Assembly (NCBI RefSeq): GCF_901000735.1
Contig: NC_081549.1
Location: forward strand, 20,411,584-20,475,583
Source: Corylus avellana
Taxonomy: Eukaryota > Streptophyta > Magnoliopsida > Fagales > Betulaceae
DNA: 64,000 nucleotides
Direction of reading: 5' to 3'
Shown: positions 52,928 to 64,000 of the stretch, one piece after another
How positions within the stretch are numbered: position 1 is the stretch's first letter
How the letters are laid out: each line of letters opens with the position of its first letter
Program-made: the position numbers and the translations under genes
Notes under the pieces: generated by a model
What the model was told of the DNA's origin: nothing
Database searches by the model: none
What the model saw: only the letters and a program-made list of their open reading frames with translations

Positions 52928-55472
52928 CTACGTCGATAGTACATTGGTCTTCATGCCCATTAACCTGTTGTTCCCCTCATCAAAACAAAAATGGTCATTC
53001 ACTCTAGTCTCTTCAAAAATCCCCATTTGCACTTGAGATCCATGAGATACAATTCTGCCGGCTGCATCACCCATCGCTCTGACACTGCTATTCTCTAACC
53101 CACTTTTAAGCCAAGCAAGGTTACTTATATCTGTGGCTATTGCAGCCAATTCAAAACTTGGGAAGGATGGAGGCTCTGAAAATTCAACAAATTCTGGCCC
53201 CAACAAAGAACTTCCAGGATTTCTATCACTTTCTTTCCCGCAACAACCATGGCCACAATTATGAGGCACCAACTGCTCACCATAGACTCCTTCAAATAAC
53301 TTGCAAATCTCAACATCTGGTTTTGATGCTTGAATCAGAGGTCCTTGCATTGGAACTGGCGTTGGGAAAGAAGATGCAGGATCTAAGCTATCTGAAGGGT
53401 TATATACACTAAAAGCACTAACACGTGCCACGGGTCGAAAAAGAGTAGGCTTGTCTTTGGCTTCCTGGCAAAAATGACCCTCTATTGGCAGCTTGTCTTC
53501 ATTCTGCTCATCCATATTCTCTAAAGAGCTTATATCTCTCCCTTCGAAGGATTTGAATGAATTGACATCCCCAAATGACAGGGTTTCTTCAGATGATGCC
53601 TTGGTTTTGTCTAAGCTAACATCATCAAGCATACTAGATTCTAACTTAATCTTGCCAAACTCCACGCACTGACGCTTTAGGGTAGAATTCCAGTGGTTCT
53701 TGATAGCATTATCTGTTCTTCCCGGTAAAAGCCTTGCGATTGCTGCCCATTTGTTTCCATGAATTGCATGCGCTGCAACTATGATACGATCCTCCTCATC
53801 TGAAACAACTTTAGTTTTGTTAGCCTTGTTCTTCAAGAAGGACAATATACACTAATTCAACATTTATTAATGACATACTGAAAACTGTTGTATGTCTACA
53901 TGTACATTCTATGACTAAAAATACAAACAACAACATTTTCCCATTATTGCAAGATGCATGCCTGTTACTACCAGACAGCATGTAAAAATCTGATTGGGAT
54001 TCCATTGCCATCAAACATCAGTATAAATGCAAGTTTCCCATATTTGTCAATAGCATGAAATTGGAAACAACCATTTGCACAGTACATATATGCATATAAA
54101 GATGAAAAAGTGTGACCATTGTATGCCAATTCTCATAATCGCTTAAGCCTTAAGGTGAGGGTAGTAAGTAGTAGCTATACAAGCAAACTCCCACACTGAG
54201 GGCAGATTTTGGGTGAATTTCTGTGGATATCATGACGTTCATAAACAAGAGATCCCATGCCATTATTCATTACATTATAGTATGGTATCTCAACAAATGA
54301 GGGTCCCATGCCATCATTCATTACAAAATTATAGCCGTTCATTGACACAAACAATGAGATTATAAAATTCAATATACAGCATAAGTAACTGAACGAATGC
54401 TTTGATGTATAAAGAGGGTGACAAGAACATATTATTGGCTGTAGAATGCAGCATGCGAGCCTCAGAGCCTGCCAAACTATTTAAGAACATTGATCGGGGA
54501 GACATGGACCAATTCAACAGAAGGCTAAGCCTGGCCAGGAAACCTCCAATAGTTCCAAAAAAATTCAAATCCAACCTCTCAGAGTAGCTCTGTCATGACA
54601 TACTCCAGAATCCTCTTGATGTACCAACATATTATATATTTTGGGGCATTTTGGGTAATGTAGACTACAGTCCACCCCAATTCACAAAATAGAGATACCA
54701 AGGTTTCATGTAATAACGATTCATGAGAATATAATGTCTCAAATTTATATTTTTCCAATTATCAAAATTTTGATAAGTTAAGTGCTGCTAATCAAGCCAG
54801 GATGATCTTATTAGTAAACAAAGAATCTAATTTCAATGAATTGATGGTTCACTCTATTCATCTCCTCTAAAAGGCACGTCATACTTCTATTCAAATCTTC
54901 AATATTGCTGGGTTCAAATTTAAGCCTCAAAATCCCCAATTGGTTGCAAAAGTAGACTTCTATTTTTAAACTAAGACTAACATGCATAACCTAATGTTTG
55001 AAGACCCAGAAAGCGATCAAAATGGTGTCTAATCCTCAATTTACAACAAACGAAAAATCAAATAATCAATAACAAAACACAACCACATTCTAAATCAATC
55101 AAAACAAGAGACTGAAATGAAAAAATATAACATAAAATAAAGGGTTTGAGATCAAGCAATGTGTACTACACCAGTAAAGGGCTTGCGCTTCACGGCAGGG
55201 TCGAGCTGATTACACCACCGGAGCCGGCAAGACTTGCCGGATCGGCCGGCGATTCCGCGGGCGATTAGGCTCCAATTTCTCGCCCCGAACTTGCTCACCA
55301 GCCGACTCAGTACCGCGTCCTCCTCGGGAGACCACGGTCCCTTCACCCTGTCTCTGCCCCCTTGCGCGCCTCCTCCGCCCACAACCACCACCGCCTCGTC
55401 GCCGCTCCCACCGTCTCCTCCGACGTCCATCTCGTCGCCTCCGTCGACCACCGTTGCGTCCTCCACTTCCAT
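52928..55472 (-). CDS. R2R3-MYB transcription factor, MYB1/MYB25/MYB109-like
   Basis: Nuclear DNA-binding regulator. There are two exons: 55472-55172 (ATG at 55472, [16 protein letters not shown]) and 53799-52928, joined in phase 1 across a 1.37-kb intron (donor G|GTGTAG, acceptor GTTTCAG). The product is 390 aa. R2 lies at about 44-93 ([12 protein letters not shown]...NWSLIA...[17 protein letters not shown]) and R3 at about 97-145 ([47 protein letters not shown]) with its regular Trp positions. The first exon is very GC-rich with a Gly/Val/Asp-rich N-terminus. The C-terminal region is Ser/acid-rich, a likely regulatory domain. Subgroup 23-type assignment is from remembered R3 and linker features; members have been tied to growth and stress. 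ATG choice: in-frame sequence upstream has no better ATG. Confidence 0.92.
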
Positions 55473-55963
55473 CTTCCTCTCTCGCTTTCTCTTTGTGCGT
55501 CTGTGTGTAGAATCCTCAGGACTAGTACCTACCGGAATTAACTGCAAGTGTCTTCCAACAGAGACTGTGAACGAGATTTATAGGGCAAGTGTTTCGGGAT
55601 TTCCCTGTTGTCAGTTTTACTTTACCATAGTGGCTTTTTCTTAAATGACTACCGCGTCCCTGATCAAATTACTATTTGCCCTTTTGTTTCAAATTCATCG
55701 ACACCAAAACTGAATTTACCGAGTATTTTCAGTAGTAGCAACTATTTTCTACTCAAAATATTTTTTCAACTATTAATTTTTTTTTTATATATAAACTCTT
55801 TCAATTCTTTATTTTCTTTAAATATTATTTTTATTGTTTGTTAAGAAATAATGAGAGGGAGAGACGGGAGAGAAATTATTAAAATAATTGTAAAATGTAC
55901 TACAGCTAAATTTTAGAATGACTATTTTGTTGAAGGCAAAAAATGGTTGATAATAGCTAAATA
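55473..55963. other. MYB leader, promoter and AT-rich flank
   Basis: The leader and promoter of the minus-strand MYB gene occupy the first 200-300 bases (CT-rich on the plus strand). Beyond about 55740 the DNA is AT-rich up to the TRIM. Confidence 0.4.
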
Positions 55964-56293
55964 TGTTGAAAAATAATCTCACATTACCTGTAAACAAGAT
56001 TTTTGACATGTTTATAAGGAATTAGCAACTCTCTCTTATTGAACTGATTTTATAAAATGAGTTAGGCCCATAAATTTCTTCATGATATCAGAGCCTACCA
56101 CATGATGAATGAGGCCACATTATTTACCTCGTGACAATAATCAAGAAAAATACCAGCCTGTATGTGAATAAGGGTGTTGATAAATAATCTCACATTGCCT
56201 GTGAATAAGATCTTGGGCATGTTTATAAGAAATGTGTAACCCTCTTTTATTGAACTGATTTTATAAAATGAGTTAGACTCACCAATTTCTTCA
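55964..56293 (+). mobile_element. TRIM retrotransposon (terminal-repeat retrotransposon in miniature), complete
   Basis: Two 119-bp LTRs (55964-56082 and 56175-56293) each begin TGTTGA and end TTCTTCA, and read along their length as the same sequence with scattered substitutions. Directly after LTR1, TGATATCAGAGCC (56083-56095) is one mismatch from the usual primer-binding site for initiator methionine tRNA. A purine-rich GAATAAGGG (56166-56174) before LTR2 is the likely polypurine tract. Target duplication AAATA is exact on both sides (55959-55963 and 56294-56298). The 92-bp interior cannot encode proteins, so mobilisation would need an autonomous partner. Confidence 0.85.
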
Positions 56294-57915
56294 AAATATA
56301 TTTATCAATCTTTTAGAGCATCTGCTGAAGATGCCCTAATTACCATAAAGAGCAATGCTATTCATATTTTCGTCTTATCCCCTTTTTTCCTTACTTCCTA
56401 TTTCCTAACATGATAGTGCCGGCAAAAAAAATTTGCACTCCACCTCTTGGTCTACGATACCTTTAACCACCACCATATAAGAGTGGTTGAGGTCACTCCA
56501 CTTGGTGGTTGCGACCATTTCAAAGATTTTGAGATGGTGCGGTGACCCTTAAAAGTTCGGTTGAGGTTGCCACAAATTTTGTTGTGTTAACCTAGTATTG
56601 CCATGGTTAAAAATAAAAAATAAAAAAAATTAATTAATTAATTATGAAAGTATGCTACCATTTTCCATTATATATATATATATATATGGAGAGAAGATAA
56701 GAGATCTTAGTTTTCTTAGTTTTTTTTTTTTATTTACATGTTTATACAATAAAAAGGAGAATGAGAAATTCGAACTAGTAATCTCTACTTTATGAGACAT
56801 AGAACACAACAGATTAAACCTTGTGGACAGATCTTTGTTTTCTTTGGGTGTGTAAAGAAAGTAAAAACAAAATTGCAATAACAAGGTTATTAATGTAATT
56901 CATGGCTTTAGTGAGTAAATGTTTTGCCCATGGTAATAAAGGCGTGGCAGAGATGCACACAACGCACATGGAAATACCTAACACAGTTTTGTGACGACGA
57001 TACTTTCTTTACTACATTTACAGTTACATCTACACAACGCGCGGGAACAGGTACGTTCCGGAGTGGCGGGAAAACTACTACGCTTTCATCAACCATGTCA
57101 ACATTTTACAGTGAGCATCTTTAAAAAGGTTAGTTAAAATAATTAATTTAAAAGTATATATATTTTTATTTTTATTTTTTATTTTACCAATTAATTTTTT
57201 AATATATTCTTTAACAATTTTTTTATTCTCTTATGTATTTTTCTTTAAAGATATTTTTTTATTATATATGTATATAAAATCTCAAAAGTAGCCCAAGCCT
57301 CTCACATAGAGCTCCTTGCATATACCCTAGGTTGAGATGAAGGGTGTCCCGAGTCCGACATATATAACGTTTTTTTTTGGGGTCCTAGCCCATCCAATGG
57401 TCTTGGCAACCCCAGTAAAAGATGTGATACTTTGCGTATCATCGGATCTCATGTCGGGGCTCAAACTCATTAAGACTAGAGACAAATAGCAGAGGACTCG
57501 GGAATTCCAGCTAGTCCAAAAACTTTACTGTATTTCCTTTATGATTTTTACCAACACAAATATAAAACCTAACACCTTCAATCATCGTCCAAGTCTTGGC
57601 CTTAGTAACGCTCTATTCTTGACATTTTATATACTCAAAATTGTCATCTTCGTTTCTGTCTCATTTTCATTGAAAAATGTTTAGATTTATAAATTGATGA
57701 GGTTTGGCTGTTTCACGGTTTTTTTTTTTTTTTTTTAAATAAAAATAATAATAATGTTTTTTATTTTAAACATTCAAGTCTTTTATAGGGATCCACCAAA
57801 GAGTGAACAATGTCTTAACCGCCGTAGTCGTAGTTCGCATTCTACTTCGGACAACACCACTAGGCCCATCATATAACTAAGGCTTGGCCCAATTTAATGA
57901 AGCAAACGTTATTGC
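56294..57915. other. Intergenic DNA
   Basis: No gene is supported. There is a (TA)n run near 56670-56690. A moderately complex segment at 57290-57560 (GGGTGTCCCGAGTCCGACAT, CATCGGATCTCATGTCGGGG) looks like repeat-derived DNA of unknown family. Confidence 0.4.
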
Positions 57916-58740
57916 TTGGCCCATTTTAAGGAAGCAAGCAAGAAAATCGCGCCAGTGCTGGGCCTTTGCTTGTCGGGTTTCGTTGTTTTTCTTGACATGT
58001 CCACACAAAGGAAGGGGGAGGAGGAATTCGAATTAGTGACATTAGGCGTGGTTCACAGCCGATTGAATTACCTTTTGGAGACGGATTTCGTTGTTATTGA
58101 TTCATTAAAGTCAAAATTTCAACTATTTGCAACTCTCGCTTTGAATTTTATTTGGCAGTCCAGGAATAAGTTGATTCATGAGGCGTTGCAACGTGATCCG
58201 AGAAAGGCTATTTTGCAGCTTAAGATAAACTTGGATTCTCATCTCTCTTCTTAGCGTGTAGCTACTCTTCCCTCCCTCTTGATGTTACAATCAGAGACAA
58301 CTTTGCGGTGACAGTTGCGGTTATCAGTGATTTTTTAGGGAATATTATTCTTCCAGCTAAGCAGAAACTTCACTCCATTAATGTGCTCTTAGGAGAAGCC
58401 TCAGTAGTTCTTTTGGCCTCTCAACTGGCTTATTTTACGGAGTGTGGTTGTTTTGCTTTAATTTGGAAGATGATGTGCTTCTGGTGATTTTTGTTGTAAA
58501 TCAACCCCATCTTTTCCCCTCTTGGTAGCTTACTTTCTATTGTATCTAATATTACTCTTGGTATCTCTTCCTTTCAAAGCTGGAAAGTTTTGAAAGTATT
58601 CAGATGTGCTAATTATTGTGCACACTTATTAGCTAAATGGGCCGATACCCATCATGTGTTTGGTAACATTCCCATTGAATTTCTCATTCTCTCTTCCAAT
58701 TGGATCAATAATGAAAAAGATCCGTCCTTATAACCTCTTT
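57916..58740 (+). pseudogene. LINE-type RNase H domain remnant
   Basis: The first frame gives FATLALNFIWQSRNKLIHEA ending SHLSS and a stop at about 58252. A second frame then gives LDVTIRDNFAVTVAVISDFL, NIILPAKQKLHS and LLGEASVVLLASQLAYFTEC before a TGA. A third stretch reads ISSFQSWKVLKVFRCANY and AHLLAKWADTHHVFGN. This order is that of the C-terminal RVT_3/RNase H-like domain of plant non-LTR retrotransposon-type proteins. The frame changes and internal stops show decay, and the usual EGD acidic motif has been lost. No reverse transcriptase region was found upstream. Confidence 0.7.
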
Positions 58741-59918
58741 TTTTCTTTTCCTCTTTTCCCCTTTCAATTAAAAATAAATAAAAATCTGAGTAGATTCAAG
58801 GCAAATCTTTAAAATCTGAGTAGATTCAAGGCAAGGTGAGGTATCAATTTTCTTCACACGTGTGGGTCTCCATACGGCACCGCCACCGACTATGTGCATC
58901 TCATTAAAATATTTAATGACTTACAATCTTCATACCTATAGATTTACTTATTTTGTAAGGAAAGTACAATATTGAAAAGGTTGATAACTATTGATTAGAC
59001 TCAATAACTATTAATTAATTAATTACTCAATAAGTTTTTTGAAAAGGTTGATAACTATTGATTAGACTGTTTTTTATACTTGATTAAGAATAATTACCAA
59101 ATTTGAGTTGTATTACGTACATATCAAGTGATATTTTATGGTTAAAGAGTTTTTTTCTTTACAATTTTTTTTTTTTTCAATCATATTTATTATATAAGGT
59201 TTGAATTAAATGTTCCCAGTTTCTCGAAAGGTTTTGAATTTGATGAACTAGTATTCCCACTTTCTGTATCATTGTCTTCACTTTGGTGTCCTGCATGTTC
59301 TCAATTAAATATTGCTGTAGCAGAAACTTCTAAAAGACTCTCTGGGCATCAAAAAACAAAAAGACAGGTTCACACACAAAACCTGAAGCCACCACAGCAA
59401 TGGCCTCATCCCATAAAATTAACCTTTTTTTGGTTGAATTAATTCAAAAAAAAAAAAAATTAAATCTAATATGGATGATTCTGACCAATTGATGAGGTTC
59501 TTTTAGACTAGTTCCTTGTTTTTTTTCTTGGCGACTAGTTCTTCATTTACTATTAGACTATGTATAGAGTTAGTAAGAGTCTTTGGGTTGCGTGCGTGGA
59601 TTTTAATTCCAGTATCATTATCATGTCTTCTTCTTTTTTATTTTATTTAATTATACGCAATCCGGCCACCGATCGATGACCAAACCATCGATCACCCGCA
59701 CAAAGTTAATTACATAAAGATGAAAGTGACAAAAATGTATAGCTTCTTTCAACGACATTGCCAAGAAGACCACGGAACATTTTTCTGAACTGTTCATGAT
59801 GTGCTCATCAAATGTTGACAGATCAGTTGATCTCACCGGAACTTATAATTTAAGTGGTTTACCAATTTCTGAACTAATTCGATCTCTATTCCTTGTGCTT
59901 GTGCGACATGTGCGACAT

Positions 59919-59961
<43 letters not shown>

Positions 59962-60191
59962 TTGCCCACAGTATTAAGGCTATGACCCACTTTTTGTTTT
60001 TCTCTCTTCTTAATTTCCACAGAACGTTTGAATTGTCAGAGGATGTCTTTTTCTAGGGCTACTGGCTATAAAGCCGATTTTGTCTTCGGAAACAGCATGG
60101 AAGCAACTAACGTTAAGACTGTGATTACTGTGACAGGAAACTTATGACCAAAACAAAAGGATAAAGAAAACGTTGAATTACTTTTTTTCTT

Positions 60192-60222
<31 letters not shown>

Positions 60223-62249
60223 ATGTGTGCGCCCCTTTTAAAATCAATTCTGGTGCAACTATTTCAACCATTTGCTTTGCTTCGGATGTGAAAATGTAAA
60301 TTCTTGGATCAGAAAACAGAAATATATATGCAAAGTTTAGGTATATATAGCTTTTTATGTTAGATTCATAAGAAAAGGGTTTAAATTCATTGACATGTCA
60401 TATATATTAGTGGAACTATAAGAATGCCGGCAATATTTAGCCTTGCAATTTTACACGTTAAAAATATGCTTTTAAACAAAATAAGAAAAGTCGCACATTT
60501 TAGAACGGGTAAACCAAACGGAAGAAATATATATATATATATATATATATAAAGTTTGAATGAAGAGAACCATTAATTACTTTTCTTAAAAGTTTGAATG
60601 AAGAGAACCATTAATTACTTTTCTTATCAAAATAATCTCATATAGCAAAGACATGACGTATGAAAGATGATCAAAGATGAGCTAAGGTTAAAAAAAAAAA
60701 AAAAAAAAAAGATGAAAGACGAGGTAAAGTCTATGATGAGTAGAAGATTCTATCTCATTGAATTACCATATGCCTACATTTCAATGACTAATTGCATGTA
60801 ACTTCATTGCCAAGGCAACTGACTAGTTTATCTTTGCTACAGTCTACAGAAACTTGGAGAAGATTTAGTCAACGGTTACCTAACCGATAACGACCAGGAC
60901 TACGCGCGTGCTCCAAAATGTTTGTTCTAAATCAGGAACACAAAAATAAATAAATATTAATTAGAAACAAATTTATATATGTATATATATAATTAATGAG
61001 ATCGATTATTTGAAGAGCTACATGCGTTGACAAAGATATATATATATAACAAACTGAGGACGACAGGGCTTCCTTTGTGTTAGCCATCACAAGTTACAAC
61101 AGCTGTATAAATTTAATAATCTCAAAATATATTATCCACATATAAGTGCCTTCGATCAATATGCTATATATTATTGTTTTCTTTCTTTTTTCTTTTTTTG
61201 AATCAGCCTAATTAGCCTGAATCCCAATCTGTGATTGGTGGGATCGATCGATCGATATATTGTGATGAGATCTTGCCTTTTTTTTTTTAAGAATGATGAA
61301 AGATACGAGAGTGATTATTTAATAATAAGTAATAATTTTAATTCATATTTGTAGTTGTAACTTGTATGTTAGTACTTAACCTTCTTTTTCTTTCGTTTTC
61401 TATTTACAGTTGGACGACAACCATTTTCTGCTTCAACCATTTTCCAACTCCCATAAGTTTAATAAGAAAATAAATGCATGATAAACGAGAAGTTTTGAAA
61501 ATGATCATCATTTGGACAATTAATCGAGCCAGAATTAATCATGATATCGAGTAATGCTAAAATCTATATATTTATCTGATCATTATTTCATCATATTGGG
61601 GGGGTCTCAGAAGTCTTGAGACTTATCCCTTCACCGGTTGCCATATTATACAGCTAGCTTAGCTCCCAAAATGAATGCCTGAAGAGAAATATCATTTGTT
61701 GGGAGCCAACTATGAAAGCATGACTTTTACATTTGACCACGTATCAAGATTGAAAGGAATCTCTGCCTGCCTCGATCGCCATGTTTTTTCTACATACGTT
61801 TAATAATTATCATTTATTTCCTAATAAACAACGTGTTGTAATCATCACTCTAAAGCCATTTGAATTAATCGAACTAGTCATATCAATTAGTCAAAGACAA
61901 TTAATTAAACACGGTTCTCTGCTATAAACTATAAAGTACTGGAGAAAACTTCTTCTACCATGTAATTGTTACCAACTTCTAAATGAACAACAACAACAAA
62001 ACTTCAGCCACTCTTTTTTACTTTTACTTTTCTTTCCTTTTTTGTTGACTTCAACCACAATGCTTGAAAAGGTAAAAATTGCACCTCCAATTGTGATGAC
62101 TTGTATAATTAAGCTTCTTTAGAGACGTTGGGTTGCCAACTTAGGAAGTTAGATAACGAAATTCCAATTCATCAAAACCCTTATCTAAACCCACGGGGAA
62201 CTATTAGCTAACTTTTCACGCAATCGTGGCGAGTCCCCTCAGGCTTTCC
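58741..62249. other. Intergenic AT-rich DNA with tandem duplications
   Basis: No gene is supported. It contains several short duplications: about 24 bp at 58779-58835, a 67-bp-period repeat at 58974-59070 and two 38-bp copies at 60551-60626. (TA)n runs lie at 59922-59957, about 60193-60214 and 60526-60552. The last several hundred bases are the laccase promoter, with a GATCGATCGATCGATA run near 61242-61257. Confidence 0.45.
60551..60626. repeat. Perfect 38-bp tandem duplication
   Basis: AAAGTTTGAATGAAGAGAAC followed by CATTAATTACTTTTCTTA occurs twice head to tail directly after a (TA)n run, which suggests replication slippage. Confidence 0.8.
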
Positions 62250-62260
62250 CTATATATATA
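62250..62260 (+). promoter_or_regulatory. TATA box of the laccase gene
   Basis: CTATATATATA followed by AGCC lies about 160 bases upstream of the ATG at 62420. It is a strong TATA consensus, and a transcription start about 30 bases downstream would give a leader of roughly 130 bases. Confidence 0.6.
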
Positions 62261-62419
62261 AGCCAATCCTTGCCTTGAGACAATATCACACAACCCAAAA
62301 ACATTTTCGTTAGAGAACAACCAACTTCTCATCATCTGATATAAGTAGAAACTTTCCTACTTTGTTCCTCCATTCATCCCATTGATAGCTAGCTAGCCTT
62401 CTTCTCTCCAGTCCTCAGC

Positions 62420-64000
62420 ATGGGACGTTTTGTGTTTTTGCAAGCTTGTGCTTTAGCTCTTTTAGCATCTTCTCTGGCTTCTGCTGCAATAGTAGAACAT
62501 TCATTCAATGTAATTAACTTCTCTTACCCCCTATGTTTTCAACAATAGTTGAAATTTTACGTATTAATTAATTACCCTTATGTTTTCGACAATATTTGAA
62601 ATTTTACGTATTTTAACATCTCTTATATATTTACATTGTTTCAGGTGCAAAACCTCACTGTTCGGCGGCTATGCAATGAGCAAGTGATAACTGCCGTGAA
62701 TGGAAGCCTCCCTGGTCCGACAATACGTGTTCGAGAGGGTGATACCCTTGTCGTCCACGTATTCAATAAGTCACCCTATAACATTACTATTCACTGGTAA
62801 ATCCTCACTTTGGTCTCTAGAATCATAGGTTTGTCTTTGACAATAAAACATGGTGGCATTTTCTTTCACAAATCTCAAATTTTGAACATTTTTTATCCTC
62901 AGCCAGTTATTACTTTTGACTTATTGAACATAAAGTGATTACGTTTTCTTCACAAGAATTCAGTGAATACTTAGTCCATTACTTCAGGTTTTTCTCTTCT
63001 TTAAATTTGGTTAAATCTAAATTTAATTATTTAATTAATATTTTAATAGTCTCCTTCATATGTTGGCTAGAATTTTTACCTAAGTAAATGTGAGTCTCAA
63101 CACTTGAAATATTTAATTAAAATGAAAGATAATAAATTTACTTAATATCATAACATCAATAAAAACTAAAAGATTTGTATTTCTATCCAAATATATATTC
63201 AGCATCAGAATATTATACTTTACTTCAAATGTATAGTTGTTTCTATTAAGAGTTCGTTTGGCCTTATAGTTTTGCTGTATTTTTAAATAAAATCGTAAAA
63301 AGTGTCTTGTCATATATTTTGAAATCACAAACTTAAGTAATTAAATTATTTCGTTTTTACTTCATACTCTCTTTCTTATTATGATTACCAACTACATTAA
63401 TTTTTTATTTTTTATTTTGGGATATTATCGTCATTAATTAGTTCGCACATGCTTATATTGCGGATGAATATTGTATTTCCAGGCATGGTGTATTTCAATT
63501 ACTAAGCGGTTGGGCTGACGGGCCAGAATATGTCACTCAGTGCCCTATACGTCCTGGAAACAGCTATACTTACAAATTTAAAATCACCGGCCAAGAGGGC
63601 ACCCTTTGGTGGCATGCTCACTCATCCTGGCTCCGTGCAACCGTCCACGGCGCACTCATCATCCACCCCAGAGCCGGTCATTCCTACCCGTTCCCTAAAG
63701 CCTACAAAGAAGTTCCCATCTTGTTTGGTACATCATCTTTGACTTTTCTGATTATTCTCTCAAAAGTAAGAAGCATGCCACTAAAATCTATCTCTTTATT
63801 ATTTCAGGAGAGTGGTGGAATGCTAATGTCGTTGATGTTGAGAACGAGGGGCTCGCTACCGGTGCTGCTCCCAACATTTCCGACGCTTTCACAATAAATG
63901 GAAAGCCCGGCGATCTTTATCAATGCTCTCAAAATGGTACGTAACAAATCATGTATCGTTAATAATATTTGGATAGAAATTTCCTTCAAATAAGTTTGAA
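62420..64000 (+). CDS. Laccase (multicopper oxidase), 5' half; continues beyond the window
   Basis: Laccases are secreted copper enzymes that oxidise phenolics using oxygen; plant ones act in the cell wall in lignin and flavonoid polymerisation. Exons seen: 62420-62509, 62645-62796, 63483-63727 and 63808-63936, followed by donor GTACGT at 63937 with intron at the window edge; phases agree. The start [20 protein letters not shown] is a signal peptide. The first cupredoxin domain follows: [39 protein letters not shown], then copper-binding HWHG (split by the exon 2/3 junction) and [15 protein letters not shown]. The residues after HWHG read [12 protein letters not shown], where many laccases have an Arg, which may be subclass-specific (LAC14/15-like?). 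[19 protein letters not shown] begins the second domain. The remaining domains and copper ligands are outside. Confidence 0.9.

Noticed and set aside
54175..54587. Short open frames inside the MYB intron
   Set aside because: They lie between two well-phased MYB exons and match nothing; the local CCCATGCCAT repeats explain their similarity to each other.
55234..55644. Pro/Ser/Thr-rich plus-strand frame opposite MYB exon 1
   Set aside because: Antisense of a GC-rich Gly/Val/Asp-coding exon, a common artefact.

Overview
The window is nuclear DNA of a eudicot plant, most likely a woody species. The evidence is the intron structure with GT-AG introns, the AT-rich intergenic DNA packed with small transposon derivatives, and plant-only families (BAHD acyltransferase, UGT709-type glycosyltransferase, DUF3527, IPC synthase, BSK, R2R3-MYB, laccase). 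I cannot name the species. No rRNA, tRNA or CRISPR was seen.

Layout. 1-5.6 kb, both on the minus strand: a decayed BAHD acyltransferase cut by the window edge, then an intact two-exon UDP-glycosyltransferase. 5.6-12.5 kb: a repeat-rich gap with three copies of one hAT-like non-autonomous element (one with its flank duplicated in tandem), a CACTA-like mini-element and a perfect 17-bp hairpin. 12.5-20.2 kb: a plus-strand DUF3527 gene with an apparent frameshift near its start, and a convergent minus-strand gene for a UVR + NTF2-like protein. 20.2-29.2 kb: gene-free, with Mutator-type MITEs, foldbacks, a G-quadruplex tract and long AT microsatellites. 29.2-33.6 kb: a 12-exon inositol phosphorylceramide synthase gene. 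38.1-42.1 kb: a 10-exon BSK5-like receptor-like cytoplasmic pseudokinase with a MITE in one intron. 43.7-46.1 kb: a minus-strand RING-CH membrane protein. 46.1-52.3 kb: gene-free, with a long foldback element. 52.3-55.5 kb: a minus-strand R2R3-MYB of the MYB1/MYB25 type. 56.0-56.3 kb: a complete TRIM retrotransposon. 57.9-58.7 kb: a decayed LINE RNase H remnant. 62.4-64 kb: the 5' half of a laccase, which continues beyond the window.

The intact genes look like independent housekeeping, signalling and specialised-metabolism loci; nothing suggests they form one pathway. I found no undescribed multi-gene system. The most notable signals are the double-lesion BAHD pseudogene, the frame break at the DUF3527 start, the TRIM with an exact target-site duplication, the hAT-like family with its tandem copy and telomere-motif insert, and the telo-box/site II promoter. 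Exon boundaries were derived by hand from splice sites, reading phase and known family sequences.
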